From an uncultured Lachnospiraceae bacterium (GTDB lineage Bacteria > Bacillota > Clostridia > Lachnospirales > Lachnospiraceae), in contig CAMPBP010000012.1 in assembly GCA_946639085.1 (NCBI GenBank), forward strand, positions 1 through 12,781: DNA of 12,781 bases. Direction: 5' to 3'. Of the stretch, positions 5,589-12,781 are shown in pieces (positions within the stretch are counted from its first letter, which is position 1; each line of letters starts with the position of its first letter). The notes below the pieces were generated by a model, which made no database searches, was not told the origin of the DNA, and saw only the letters and a program-made list of their open reading frames with translations. The translations under genes and the position numbers were made by a program.

Positions 5589-6332
5589 ATGTCAGAATTA
5601 TTATCAGTAAAAGGCCTTAAGGCAGAGATCGAGGAAAAAGAGATACTTCGCGGTGTCGATCTTGAAGTCGGCGACGGAGAGGTGCATGTTATCATGGGCC
5701 CCAACGGTGCGGGCAAATCAACCCTCGGCTCGGTTATTATCGGCGACCCCAGATTTGAAGTAACCGGCGGAAGCATCTTATTTGACGGTGATGACATAAC
5801 GGGCGAAGACACCGATAAGATTGCCAAGAAAGGCATCTTTTTAACATTCCAAAATCCCATCGAAGTTCCGGGCATCACCCTCGGAAACTTTATTAAAACA
5901 TCTCTTGAAATGATTACCGGAGAACGTATGAAGCCTTCGGAATTCAAAAAGAGACTGAAAGAAACGCTGGAAGTTCTTCAAATGGACCCCGAATACGCCG
6001 AGAGAGATCTTAATGTGGGCTTTTCCGGCGGTGAAAAGAAAAAAGCCGAGATATTGCAGCTTTTGATGTTAAGACCCAAGCTTGCAATCCTTGACGAAAC
6101 CGATTCGGGTCTTGATGTGGACGCTGTCCATATCGTTTCAAAGGGCGTCGAAGCATACAAGAAGCAGGTTGGCGGCGCACTCATAATAATCACTCACAGC
6201 ATGAGAATACTCGAGGCTCTTAAAGTCGACAAAACACATATCCTTGTAGACGGAAAGATTGTTGATAACGGGGATGCTTCCCTCATCGACAAGATCAACA
6301 ACGAAGGCTTTGAAGCATACATTAAAGAATGA
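5589..6332 (+). CDS. sufC: Fe-S cluster assembly ATPase SufC
   Basis: SufC is the soluble ABC-type ATPase of the SufBCD scaffold; ATP hydrolysis remodels SufB-SufD during cluster assembly in the cytoplasm. The protein is 247 residues, the family's usual length. It has Walker A GPNGAGKST (37-45), Q-loop Q88 in TFQNP, the signature FSGGEKKK (145-152) typical of SufC, Walker B LAILDETDSGLD (165-176; SufC has DETDSG where exporters have DEPT) and H-loop H203. GGAGG within the upstream gene precedes the ATG by six bases. The operon order C-B-D-S-U is the common one in clostridia. There is no membrane partner, as expected. Confidence 0.97.
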   Translation: MSELLSVKGLKAEIEEKEILRGVDLEVGDGEVHVIMGPNGAGKSTLGSVIIGDPRFEVTGGSILFDGDDITGEDTDKIAKKGIFLTFQNPIEVPGITLGNFIKTSLEMITGERMKPSEFKKRLKETLEVLQMDPEYAERDLNVGFSGGEKKKAEILQLLMLRPKLAILDETDSGLDVDAVHIVSKGVEAYKKQVGGALIIITHSMRILEALKVDKTHILVDGKIVDNGDASLIDKINNEGFEAYIKE

Positions 6333-6368
6333 AAAGAGGACTCAGTGTCCAAACGATAGGAAAAGATC

Positions 6369-7778
6369 ATGAAAGAAAAAACACAGGTAAATGACATAGA
6401 CAGAAGCTTCTATGACTTCAGAAATGAAGACGCGGATGCTTTTAAAGTCGATGCGGGTCTTACAAAAGATATCGTTTTGGAAATATCAAAAGAAAAGAAT
6501 GACCCGGATTGGATGAGAGAATTAAGACTTAAATGTCTTGATATTTACAATTCCATGGAAGTGCCCGATTGGGGTCCTTCTTTGGATGCACTTGATATAG
6601 ATAATATTTTTACATACGTTCGTCCCAACATGAGGGGCATGCAGAACGATTGGGAGAATGTTCCCAAAGATATAAAAGAAACTTTCGACAGACTCGGTAT
6701 TCCCCAGGCAGAAAGAAAATCCCTGGCAGGCGTGGGCGCACAGTACGATTCCGAGATCGTATATCACAGCATACGCGATGAGGCCGCATCAAAGGGAGTT
6801 ATATATACCGATATCGAAAGTGCACTTAAAACTGAATATGCGGATATGATAAAGGAACGCTTTATGAAAGTGCTTCCTCCCACCGAGCATAAATTTGCGG
6901 CACTTCACGGTGCGGTATGGTCGGGAGGATCTTTTGTATATGTTCCCAAGGGAGTCAAAGTTGATTTCCCGCTTCAGTCTTATTTCAGACTGAACGCGAA
7001 AGGAGCGGGCCAGTTCGAACATACGATGATAATCGTTGAAGAAGGCGCATCCGTTCATTTCATCGAAGGATGTTCCGCGCCCAAATACAATGTGGCAAAC
7101 CTTCATGTTGGTGCGGTTGAATTGTGGGTTGGAAAGAATGCGACGCTTCGTTACTCGACCATTGAAAGCTGGTCAAAGAATATGTACAACTTAAACTCCA
7201 AACGTGCCGTAGTTGAAGAAGGGGGAAAGATAGAATGGGTATCGGGATCCTTCGGATCGCACATTTCCTATCTCTATCCCATGAGCGTCTTAAACGGCAA
7301 AGGAGCAAGAGCAGAATTCACCAGCGTTACTTTTGCGGGTGAAGGTCAGAATCTCGATACGGGTACAAAGATCGTTCACAATGCGGAAGATACGTTCTCT
7401 TACGTAAATACAAGATCCATCAGTAAGTCGGGAGGTATCAATACTTTCAGAAGTTCCGTTGTGATAGGACCCGACGCTCATGGCAGTAAGTCCTCAACAT
7501 CCTGCGAATCGTTGATGGTTGACAGCATAAGCCGTTCGGATACGATTCCCGCAATGGATGTCAGATGCGCCGATGCGGATGTGGGACATGAAGCAAAGAT
7601 AGGAAGGATAAGCGATGAAACGATATTCTATCTTATGAGCCGAGGATTGTCGGAAACCGAAGCAAGAGCACTTATAGTAAGAGGTTTCGCAGACAATGTA
7701 AGCAAGGAGCTTCCTCTCGAATATGCGGTAGAGATGAACAACCTGATCACTATAGAGATGAAAGGAAGCATAGGATAA
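6369..7778 (+). CDS. sufB: Fe-S cluster scaffold protein SufB
   Basis: SufB is the scaffold subunit on which the nascent Fe-S cluster forms, in complex with SufC and SufD. It has 469 residues, normal for SufB. After a helical N-terminal region comes the beta-helix core with VWSGGSFVYVPKGVKVD. Cysteines and acidic residues linked to assembly are present: C235 in EGCSAPKYN, C379 in SSTSCESLMV, and H407-E408 in GHEAKIG. The 29-residue gap from C379 to E408 matches the spacing of the E. coli pair C405/E434 (from memory). The C-terminal YLMSRGLSETEARALIVRGF motif is typical. A 36-base gap separates it from sufC, and its TAA shares one base with the sufD ATG (TAATG), which suggests translational coupling of the two partners. 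Confidence 0.97.
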   Translation: MKEKTQVNDIDRSFYDFRNEDADAFKVDAGLTKDIVLEISKEKNDPDWMRELRLKCLDIYNSMEVPDWGPSLDALDIDNIFTYVRPNMRGMQNDWENVPKDIKETFDRLGIPQAERKSLAGVGAQYDSEIVYHSIRDEAASKGVIYTDIESALKTEYADMIKERFMKVLPPTEHKFAALHGAVWSGGSFVYVPKGVKVDFPLQSYFRLNAKGAGQFEHTMIIVEEGASVHFIEGCSAPKYNVANLHVGAVELWVGKNATLRYSTIESWSKNMYNLNSKRAVVEEGGKIEWVSGSFGSHISYLYPMSVLNGKGARAEFTSVTFAGEGQNLDTGTKIVHNAEDTFSYVNTRSISKSGGINTFRSSVVIGPDAHGSKSSTSCESLMVDSISRSDTIPAMDVRCADADVGHEAKIGRISDETIFYLMSRGLSETEARALIVRGFADNVSKELPLEYAVEMNNLITIEMKGSIG

Positions 7779-8833
7779 TGAGAATAAATAATATACCGGT
7801 ACGCACATGGAACCGGTTAAAAGTCAACGACGTGGAAGTTGAAGTATCGCTTCCCAAGTCTTTACTTGAATATACGGAAGTTGTTCCCAAAGAAGTAGAC
7901 AGTATCGTCGGAAAGGGTATCGGTCATCTCGCCGATATATCTATAAGGACGGGACTGGGAAAAGAATTTGACGATCTGATTTCCGACAGCAATCATAAAG
8001 TTTCCGGATATGTCATTTCGGAAAATACGGACGTAAAGAAACCTCTTTATCAGACTTTTGAGATAGGGGATGAAAAGAAAGCACTTAACATTCTGGACTA
8101 TACGGTTGAAGAAAACGGAAATCTTACCGTAATACAGACCATAAAAGAAAAGAACGACATGCCTGCGACCTATCTTATGCAGAACAAGCTTCGCGTCGCA
8201 AAGAACGCAACGCTTACCATCGTTCAGGTGCAGATGCTTTCCGATAAAAAGACATTTTTGAATGATTTCGGAGCACATCTTTGCGAGGGCGGATCTTTAA
8301 ATCTAATTCAGATAGTACTCGGAGGAAAAGAAAGTTATTACGGATTGTTTACCGAACTTGAAGGACCTGAGAGTAAGGTTGAAGCTTCCGTTGCATATAC
8401 CATGAGCGGCAGCAGCAAACTTGATATGAATTATGTTGCAAATCATCACGGAAAGAACACGGAAAGCAACTTTAACGTAAGCGGTGTTTTGAAAGACCGG
8501 GCATATAAGCTTTTCAAGGGAACACTTGATTTCCATAAAGGATGCTCCGGAGCAAACGGAGCGGAACTTGAAAACGTACTTCTCATTGACGATACGATAA
8601 CAAACAAAACCGTGCCCCTCATTCTTTGTGATGAAGAGGATGTTTCGGGAGCTCACGGAGCAACCATCGGCAAATTGAGAGAAGATCTGCTCTTATACAT
8701 GAAATCCAGAGGTATCGATGAGAAAGAGGCTTACAGGATAATGGAAAGAGCTCAGATCGATGCCGTCGCCAATAAGATCGACGACAAAAAAACAAGAGAA
8801 GAGATCACTGATTATCTTGACAAAATACTGTAA
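7778..8833 (+). CDS. sufD: Fe-S cluster assembly protein SufD
   Basis: This is the SufB paralogue and partner in the SufBC2D complex. At 351 residues it is shorter than SufB, as is normal. The beta-helix core is followed by the family motif SGAHGATIGKL with H293, the probable equivalent of the E. coli SufD histidine (H360) at the SufB-SufD interface. The helical LLYMKSRGIDEKEAYRIM end follows. Overall identity to SufB is low but the C-terminal architecture is shared. Its start overlaps the sufB stop by one base. It lies 23 bases upstream of sufS, with AAGGA before the next start. Automated annotation may label it simply 'SufB/SufD family'; its order and length make SufD the better name. Confidence 0.93.
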   Translation: MRINNIPVRTWNRLKVNDVEVEVSLPKSLLEYTEVVPKEVDSIVGKGIGHLADISIRTGLGKEFDDLISDSNHKVSGYVISENTDVKKPLYQTFEIGDEKKALNILDYTVEENGNLTVIQTIKEKNDMPATYLMQNKLRVAKNATLTIVQVQMLSDKKTFLNDFGAHLCEGGSLNLIQIVLGGKESYYGLFTELEGPESKVEASVAYTMSGSSKLDMNYVANHHGKNTESNFNVSGVLKDRAYKLFKGTLDFHKGCSGANGAELENVLLIDDTITNKTVPLILCDEEDVSGAHGATIGKLREDLLLYMKSRGIDEKEAYRIMERAQIDAVANKIDDKKTREEITDYLDKIL

Positions 8834-8856
8834 AAAGAACGTAAGGATATAGTTAC

Positions 8857-10095
8857 ATGAGAGAGCTTGATGATAAAGTGCGGGAACTGTTCCCACTTAT
8901 CAAAAACAATGATATTGCATATCTTGATAACGGAGCCACAACTCAGAAACCCGATTGTGTGCTTAAGGCGGTCGAGAAATATTATAACGAGGAAAACGCC
9001 AATCCAATGCGAGGTATTTATGAACTCAGCGTGGCGGCAACGGACGCGTATGAGAATGCGAGGGAGGCGGCAGCGGAGTTTATAAATGCCGGCGATGCCT
9101 CGGAGATAGTGTTTACGAGAAATGCCAGCGAATCGGTCAATCTCATAGCATACAGTTACGGTATGTCACAGGTTAACGAAGGCGACGAGATCATCGTAAG
9201 TACCGCGGAGCACCATTCGAATCTTCTTCCGTGGAAGCATGTGGCAGAGGTTAAGAAAGCGAAAGTTGTTTTTTTCGATCCCGAGCCTGACGGAGAGTTT
9301 GATATCAATAAGCTGAGCGCATTACTTAACGAAAAGACAAAGATTGTTGCGATGACTCAGGTTTCAAACGTTATCGGAAGGATAAACGATATTAAAGCGA
9401 TCTCAAAACTCGTCCATGAAAAAGGTGCTGTTTTGGTGGTGGACGGAGCCCAGGCCATTGCTCATATAAGAGTTAACGTCAGAGAACTGGGTGCGGATTT
9501 TTTTGTGTTCTCGGGGCATAAGATGTATGCCCCAATGGGAATAGGCGTAATGTACGGACGCAAAGAGCTTCTTGAAAAGATGCCTCCTTTCCTTTTCGGA
9601 GGAGAGATGATAGAATCCGTTACGAAAGAAAGAACAACATATGCGGAAGTTCCTCATAAGTTTGAGGCGGGAACCGTAAATGTGGGCGGAGCAATAGGTC
9701 TTCATACCGCAATGGACTTTATCAGACAGTACGGTTTCGAGCAGATCGTAACGCGAGAGAACATGCTTACCGGCATAGCACTGGACGGCATGAGAGAAAT
9801 GCCTTATGTCGATATAATCGGCGGAGACATGGTATGTAACCATCACGGCATAGTTGCTTTCAGAGTTGAAGGCGTTCATCCTCACGATGTAGCCCAGGTT
9901 TTTGCGGATGCCGGTGTATGTGTAAGAGCCGGTCATCACTGTGCCGAACCTTTGCACAGATATCTTGCTCAGTTTGCGGGCACAAGGATCAATTCAAGTA
10001 CAAGAATGAGCATAGCGATGTACAATACCGTTTCGGAAGTGGAAAGATTCCTGGATGTTCTTTCTTCAATAAGAGGCCTCATGGGTCTTTCGTAA
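8857..10095 (+). CDS. sufS: Cysteine desulfurase SufS
   Basis: This PLP-dependent desulfurase takes sulphur from L-cysteine, leaving alanine, and hands the persulfide to SufU for the SufBCD scaffold. The 412-residue length is normal. Evidence: the N-terminal YLDNGATTQKP, the AEHHSNLLPW loop, the PLP lysine K222 in FSGHKMYAPMGIG, and the catalytic cysteine C362 in the group II motif RAGHHCAEPLH. The tight active-site loop marks the SufS (group II) rather than the NifS/IscS type, which agrees with the SufU gene immediately downstream. TAAGGA lies 9 nt before the ATG. It is nine bases from the sufU start, so the desulfurase and its acceptor are made together. Confidence 0.97.
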   Translation: MRELDDKVRELFPLIKNNDIAYLDNGATTQKPDCVLKAVEKYYNEENANPMRGIYELSVAATDAYENAREAAAEFINAGDASEIVFTRNASESVNLIAYSYGMSQVNEGDEIIVSTAEHHSNLLPWKHVAEVKKAKVVFFDPEPDGEFDINKLSALLNEKTKIVAMTQVSNVIGRINDIKAISKLVHEKGAVLVVDGAQAIAHIRVNVRELGADFFVFSGHKMYAPMGIGVMYGRKELLEKMPPFLFGGEMIESVTKERTTYAEVPHKFEAGTVNVGGAIGLHTAMDFIRQYGFEQIVTRENMLTGIALDGMREMPYVDIIGGDMVCNHHGIVAFRVEGVHPHDVAQVFADAGVCVRAGHHCAEPLHRYLAQFAGTRINSSTRMSIAMYNTVSEVERFLDVLSSIRGLMGLS

Positions 10096-10104
10096 AGGAT
10101 AATT

Positions 10105-10536
10105 ATGAGCAGCACTTTATACAATGAGATAATCAACGAACACAACTTAAGACCGTATCACAAATATAAGCTTGAGAACGCGAATTATACACTTGAAGGC
10201 GTCAACCCTTCCTGCGGAGACGAGATCACCCTTGAACTCTTTATTGAAGACGGGGTAATAAAAGACGCAGCCTACGAAGGAAGCGGCTGCGCGATATCAC
10301 AGGCTTCGGCCGACATAATGGCCGAAATGGTGATAGGAAAAACTTTGGATGAAGCCATTCATTTAAGCGATCTTTTCTTAAAGATGATAAAAGAAGGGGT
10401 AAGCAACGAGGAACTGGAAGAACTTGACGAAGCGGGAATTCTTCAAAGTGTTTCCCATATGCCCGCGCGGGTTAAATGCGCGGTGCTTGGTTGGCGTACC
10501 ATGAAAGAGATCGTCGAACCTCTCAAAAACGCTTGA
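10105..10536 (+). CDS. sufU: Zinc-dependent sulfurtransferase SufU
   Basis: SufU is a small (143 residues) IscU-like protein that, in Firmicutes, binds zinc and accepts persulfide sulphur from SufS. The four expected zinc-site residues are visible: C37 and D39 in NPSCGDE, C62 in GSGCAISQAS and C125 in RVKCAVLGW. The insertion between the second and third cysteines and the GSGCAISQASADIM segment are SufU hallmarks that distinguish it from IscU. It closes the suf operon. No A-type carrier (sufA) or terminator follows. Instead its last 14 bases overlap the 3' end of the convergent bioY gene. Confidence 0.96.
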   Translation: MSSTLYNEIINEHNLRPYHKYKLENANYTLEGVNPSCGDEITLELFIEDGVIKDAAYEGSGCAISQASADIMAEMVIGKTLDEAIHLSDLFLKMIKEGVSNEELEELDEAGILQSVSHMPARVKCAVLGWRTMKEIVEPLKNA

Positions 10537-11062
10537 GCTGTTTTCTTATAAGCGGTCCTGCGAAAGCGGCGACAGCTATTTTTATTGCGTCTGCGGGAAT
10601 GAAAGGAATGACACAAACCGAAAGGGCGGAGACAAAGGAATACCCCTCCATGACCTTAACAAACCAAAGCGTTCCGAATGCATAGCAGACCAATACTCCG
10701 ATCACCATAAAAATGACGTGAATCCATATCTTTTTCTCAAACTTGTCTATTATGGGGCCTGCGATAAGACAGATAAAGATATATCCGAGAATATATCCTC
10801 CGGTGGGTCCGAAAAGTTTACCGGGACCTGCAGAAAAGCCCGAAAATACAGGTACCCCCACAAGCCCTATAAGTATATAAATAAGACAGGCAATGACTCC
10901 GCCCTTTGCTCCGATGGCATAAAGTCCGATGAGAATTACAAATATCGAAAGCGATATAGGCACCGGGCTTATGGGAATCGGTATCACAAGAGGTGACAGA
11001 ACACATAAAAGCGCCGTCACGAGAGAGATCTTAACCATTTCTTTTACAGTTATCTTTTTCAT
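10523..11062 (-). CDS. bioY: Biotin ECF transporter S-component BioY
   Basis: BioY is a membrane-embedded biotin-binding protein of 179 residues. Hydrophobic helices fill most of the protein. Family motifs are PVPISLSIF (33-41), the glycine-rich region at 66-75 and the substrate-site stretch FSAGPGKLFGPTGGY (76-90). The start has GGAG 9 nt upstream. No EcfA or EcfT genes are adjacent, so it either works alone or borrows a shared energising module. It diverges from birA across a region with four biotin-box-like repeats, so repression by biotin-loaded BirA is likely (inference). No biotin synthesis genes are seen nearby, suggesting that uptake matters for this organism. Its 3' end overlaps sufU by 14 bp. 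Confidence 0.95.
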   Translation of the reverse strand: MKKITVKEMVKISLVTALLCVLSPLVIPIPISPVPISLSIFVILIGLYAIGAKGGVIACLIYILIGLVGVPVFSGFSAGPGKLFGPTGGYILGYIFICLIAGPIIDKFEKKIWIHVIFMVIGVLVCYAFGTLWFVKVMEGYSFVSALSVCVIPFIPADAIKIAVAAFAGPLIRKQLKRF

Positions 11063-11079
11063 ATTTTTTATCTCCGAGG

Positions 11080-11108
11080 TTTACAATTTTCAAAAGCGAG
11101 TTTACAAT
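11080..11108 (+). promoter_or_regulatory. Candidate birA promoter embedded in the repeats
   Basis: TTTACA (11080-11085), 17 nt, TACAAT (11103-11108). The two elements are parts of consecutive repeat copies. The predicted start near 11115 gives a leader of about 56 nt before the AAGGA ribosome site (11157-11161) and ATG. Confidence 0.5.
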
Positions 11109-11127
11109 CAGAATCAAATCCGGTCAA
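11099..11127 (-). promoter_or_regulatory. Candidate bioY promoter
   Basis: On the minus strand TTGACC (11127 to 11122), a 17-nt spacer and TAAACT (11104 to 11099). Both hexamers overlap repeat boxes, so a protein bound there would block bioY transcription. The -10 is a weak match (four of six). Confidence 0.4.
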
Positions 11128-11170
11128 CAATCAAAAGCAAAAAGTTTACAATCGGTAAGGAATTTTAAAG

Positions 11171-12154
11171 ATGACGACAAAAGAGAAGGTTTTTAAATAT
11201 TTGGAAGAGCATAACGGCAATTTTACATCGGGCCAGGATATGGCCGACGATCTCTATGTGACCAGAGCGGGCATATGGAAGGCCGTAAACACTTTAAGAA
11301 AAGAAGGATACAACATCGAAGCGGTCACGAATAAAGGATACAGGCTCGTACTGGAAAAAGACGTTCTTTCGCAAAAGGGCGTTGATGAATTGTTGCATAA
11401 AGAAAAAAATGATATAAAGACCGTCGTATTCGATGAGGCGACTTCTACAAACGATATCGCCAAAGAATACGCCGGGAATTCTTCCGATGATGTTGTCATC
11501 ATCGCCAATCATCAGACAAAGGGCCGCGGAAGACGGGGGAGGAATTTCTATTCACCGAAAGGTTGCGGCTTGTATATAAGCTTTTTATTGCATCCCAAGA
11601 TGAGTATAGAAAAGGCTACACAGGTATCCTGTATGGCGGCCGTAGCGGTGTGTAAGGCGATCGAAAAGCTTACCGGAAAAGACGTAAAGATAAAGTGGGT
11701 CAACGATATATTTCTTGACGGAAAAAAGATATGCGGAATACTTACCGAAGGGGCAACATCACTTGAAGACGGATCCCTTTCATATATGGTGGTGGGAATA
11801 GGTATAAACCTTTATCTTCCCAAAGACGGCTTTCCCGATGACATAAAGAATACCGCGGGCGTTCTTTTTCCCGAAGGAGAACTTGAAGAAAATATGAAAA
11901 ACCGCCTCTCTGCAGGCGTTATAAGAGAACTTACAAACCTGCTTGGAAGCGGTGATGTAAATGACTATCTTGAAGATTATCGGTCACGTTCGATGCTCAT
12001 AGGCAATTACGTAAAGATACTTAACGGCGGAACGGTATCCGGAGGATACGGTAAGGTCGAAGGTATCGACGATGAATGCCACCTGATCGTGCGTCGGGAT
12101 AACGGTGAGGTTGAAGCGCTGTCCTCGGGAGAAGTCAGCGTTGTTAAGTATTAG
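11171..12154 (+). CDS. birA: Bifunctional biotin-protein ligase and biotin operon repressor BirA
   Basis: BirA attaches biotin to carboxylase carrier domains through biotinyl-AMP and, in group II forms, represses biotin genes when loaded. It has 327 residues, the size of group II enzymes. An N-terminal winged HTH occupies about residues 1-62 (VFKYLEEH... VTRAGIWKAVNTLRKEGY... NKGYRL). The ligase domain follows, with the biotin-binding loop GRGRRGR (118-124), KWVNDIF (175-181), GILTEG and the VVGIGIN segment. A small C-terminal SH3-like domain (about 275-327) ends it. The DNA-binding domain, the divergent bioY and the repeat boxes between them suggest autogenous control and control of bioY. 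Its stop codon overlaps the uxaC stop by three bases on the opposite strand. Confidence 0.96.
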   Translation: MTTKEKVFKYLEEHNGNFTSGQDMADDLYVTRAGIWKAVNTLRKEGYNIEAVTNKGYRLVLEKDVLSQKGVDELLHKEKNDIKTVVFDEATSTNDIAKEYAGNSSDDVVIIANHQTKGRGRRGRNFYSPKGCGLYISFLLHPKMSIEKATQVSCMAAVAVCKAIEKLTGKDVKIKWVNDIFLDGKKICGILTEGATSLEDGSLSYMVVGIGINLYLPKDGFPDDIKNTAGVLFPEGELEENMKNRLSAGVIRELTNLLGSGDVNDYLEDYRSRSMLIGNYVKILNGGTVSGGYGKVEGIDDECHLIVRRDNGEVEALSSGEVSVVKY

Positions 12155-12781
12155 TACTTATCAACCGGGAAGTTAAAGTATGTTACGCAGTTGTTGAAGC
12201 TTATGTCTTTGACGATCTGTGAAAGAAGATCAAAGTCGTCGGGGTACTCGCCGTTTTCAACGAGATTTCCGATGATGTTGCAAAGTATCCTTCTGAAATA
12301 TTCGTGTCTTGTGTAAGAAAGGAAGGATCTTGAATCGGTGAGCATTCCCACAAAGCCCGAAAGGTTACCCAGAGATGCCAGAGAAAGTATCTGACTTTCC
12401 ATTCCGATCTTATGATCGTTGAACCACCATGCGCTTCCCTGCTGTATCTTTGCTACCGCTGAGGAATCCTGGAAGCAACCCAGTATAGTTCCGATGGCTG
12501 CGTTGTCCGCAGGGTTTAAGCTGTAAAGAATGGTTTTCGGAAGTCCACCGTTTTCTTCAACGTAGTTTAAGAAGTTGGTAAGCTCGTACGACGGAGTGTG
12601 ATCGTTTATACAGTCAAAACCGGTGTCGGGCCCCAGTTCTTTGTACCTCTTTACGTTATTGTCTCTCTTGCAGCCGTAGTGAAGCTGCATTACCCAGTTC
12701 TTTGAAACATACTCTTTGCAAAGTGCGGTTATGAATGCAAATTTGTATTTGAGTATTTCATCGCTTGTTACATTTTCACCT
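12151..12781 (-). CDS. uxaC: Uronate isomerase UxaC (5' end outside the window)
   Basis: Glucuronate/galacturonate isomerase catalyses the first step of hexuronate breakdown, converting D-glucuronate to D-fructuronate or D-galacturonate to D-tagaturonate. The C-terminal 209 residues are present, out of about 470 usual for the family. Motifs are VMQLHYGCKRDNN, LGPDTGFDCIND, LPKTILYSLNP, a WWFND segment, GMLTDSRSFLSYTRHEYFRRILCN and the DISFNNCVTYF end. The reading frame stays open to the right edge, so the internal Met at 12690 is not the start. The gene points to use of pectin- or glucuronide-derived sugars, common in gut Lachnospiraceae. It converges on birA with stops overlapping and no terminator. 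It belongs to a separate unit beginning beyond the window. Confidence 0.96.
   Translation of the reverse strand, partial: GENVTSDEILKYKFAFITALCKEYVSKNWVMQLHYGCKRDNNVKRYKELGPDTGFDCINDHTPSYELTNFLNYVEENGGLPKTILYSLNPADNAAIGTILGCFQDSSAVAKIQQGSAWWFNDHKIGMESQILSLASLGNLSGFVGMLTDSRSFLSYTRHEYFRRILCNIIGNLVENGEYPDDFDLLSQIVKDISFNNCVTYFNFPVDKY

Larger units (their letters stand above)
11079..11152. repeat. Four direct BirA-like half-sites between bioY and birA
   Basis: GTTTACAAT occurs at 11079-11087, 11100-11108 and 11144-11152, with the variant GTCAACAAT at 11123-11131. All are in the same orientation; start-to-start spacing is 21, 23 and 21 bp. On the minus strand the word is ATTGTAAAC, which equals a half-site of known BirA operators (normally present as an inverted pair). 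The arrangement reads as a duplicated two-box module with a period of about 44 bp, each module also containing TCAAAAGC. The regulator is inferred to be BirA. Confidence 0.7.

Noticed and set aside
7862..8278. Open antisense frames inside the suf genes (for example 138 codons opposite sufD, and 184 codons opposite sufS at 9403-9957)
   Set aside because: They lie wholly inside well-supported genes on the other strand, have no recognisable domains, and show no ribosome site or promoter of their own.
11124..11152. Second repeat-embedded promoter (TCAACA-N17-TACAAT) as the main birA promoter
   Set aside because: Transcription would begin near 11159, inside the AAGGA ribosome site, leaving too short a leader. 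The upstream pair is more plausible.
1..12781. Mobile elements, CRISPR arrays, tRNA or rRNA genes, toxin-antitoxin or phage-defence genes
   Set aside because: I found no transposase or integrase motifs, no regularly spaced repeat array, no tRNA-like cloverleaf and no foreign-looking base composition. The repeats present are short and promoter-associated.

Overview
The window looks like a chromosomal segment of a low-to-mid G+C anaerobic Firmicute, most likely a gut or rumen Lachnospiraceae (Butyrivibrio-like). The evidence is the clostridial-type suf operon, a preQ1-I riboswitch in front of a QueT transporter, a group II BirA next to BioY, a uronate isomerase (uxaC), and strong Gram-positive Shine-Dalgarno sites. 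The genus is an inference from gene content and codon style. I see no mobile element, CRISPR array, rRNA or tRNA, and almost every gene is a recognisable housekeeping or transport gene.

Layout, left to right. (1) On the minus strand from the left edge to 1550 lie a BcrA/LanF-type ABC ATPase (cut by the edge) and, upstream of it, an OmpR-family response regulator. Between them are the regulator's terminator and four direct repeats at 11-12 bp spacing that look like a response-regulator operator for the ABC gene. (2) Positions 1582-2243 hold overlapping divergent promoters, a preQ1-I riboswitch and queT. (3) A SulP anion transporter (2244-3893, minus) and a cysteine synthase (4147-5085, plus) diverge from a control region of about 250 bp with two inverted repeats. 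(4) A complete SUF iron-sulphur assembly operon runs from 5261 to 10536: a DUF134/UPF0251 HTH protein, then sufC, sufB, sufD, sufS and sufU, with a strong, dyad-rich promoter. (5) bioY (minus) and birA (plus) diverge from a 108-bp region carrying four direct copies of a BirA-like half-site. (6) The 3' part of uxaC (minus) runs off the right edge.

How the genes fit together. The centre has a sulphur theme: anion (possibly sulphate) uptake, cysteine synthesis, then use of cysteine sulphur by SufS/SufU and the SufBCD scaffold to build Fe-S clusters. The biotin pair is a classical uptake-plus-sensor module. queT is a riboswitch-controlled vitamin-like salvage gene. QueT and BioY are both ECF S-components with no energising EcfA/EcfT genes nearby, so they probably share a module encoded elsewhere.

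The most informative unexplained features are regulatory: the 11-bp-periodic boxes before the ABC gene, the DUF134 protein heading the suf operon where an Rrf2-type regulator is often found, the palindromes in the suf and cysK leaders, and the direct-repeat (not inverted) biotin boxes whose 21-bp spacing creates sigma-70-like promoter elements. All three convergent gene pairs abut or overlap with no terminator between them. I found no clear evidence of a wholly new biological system.
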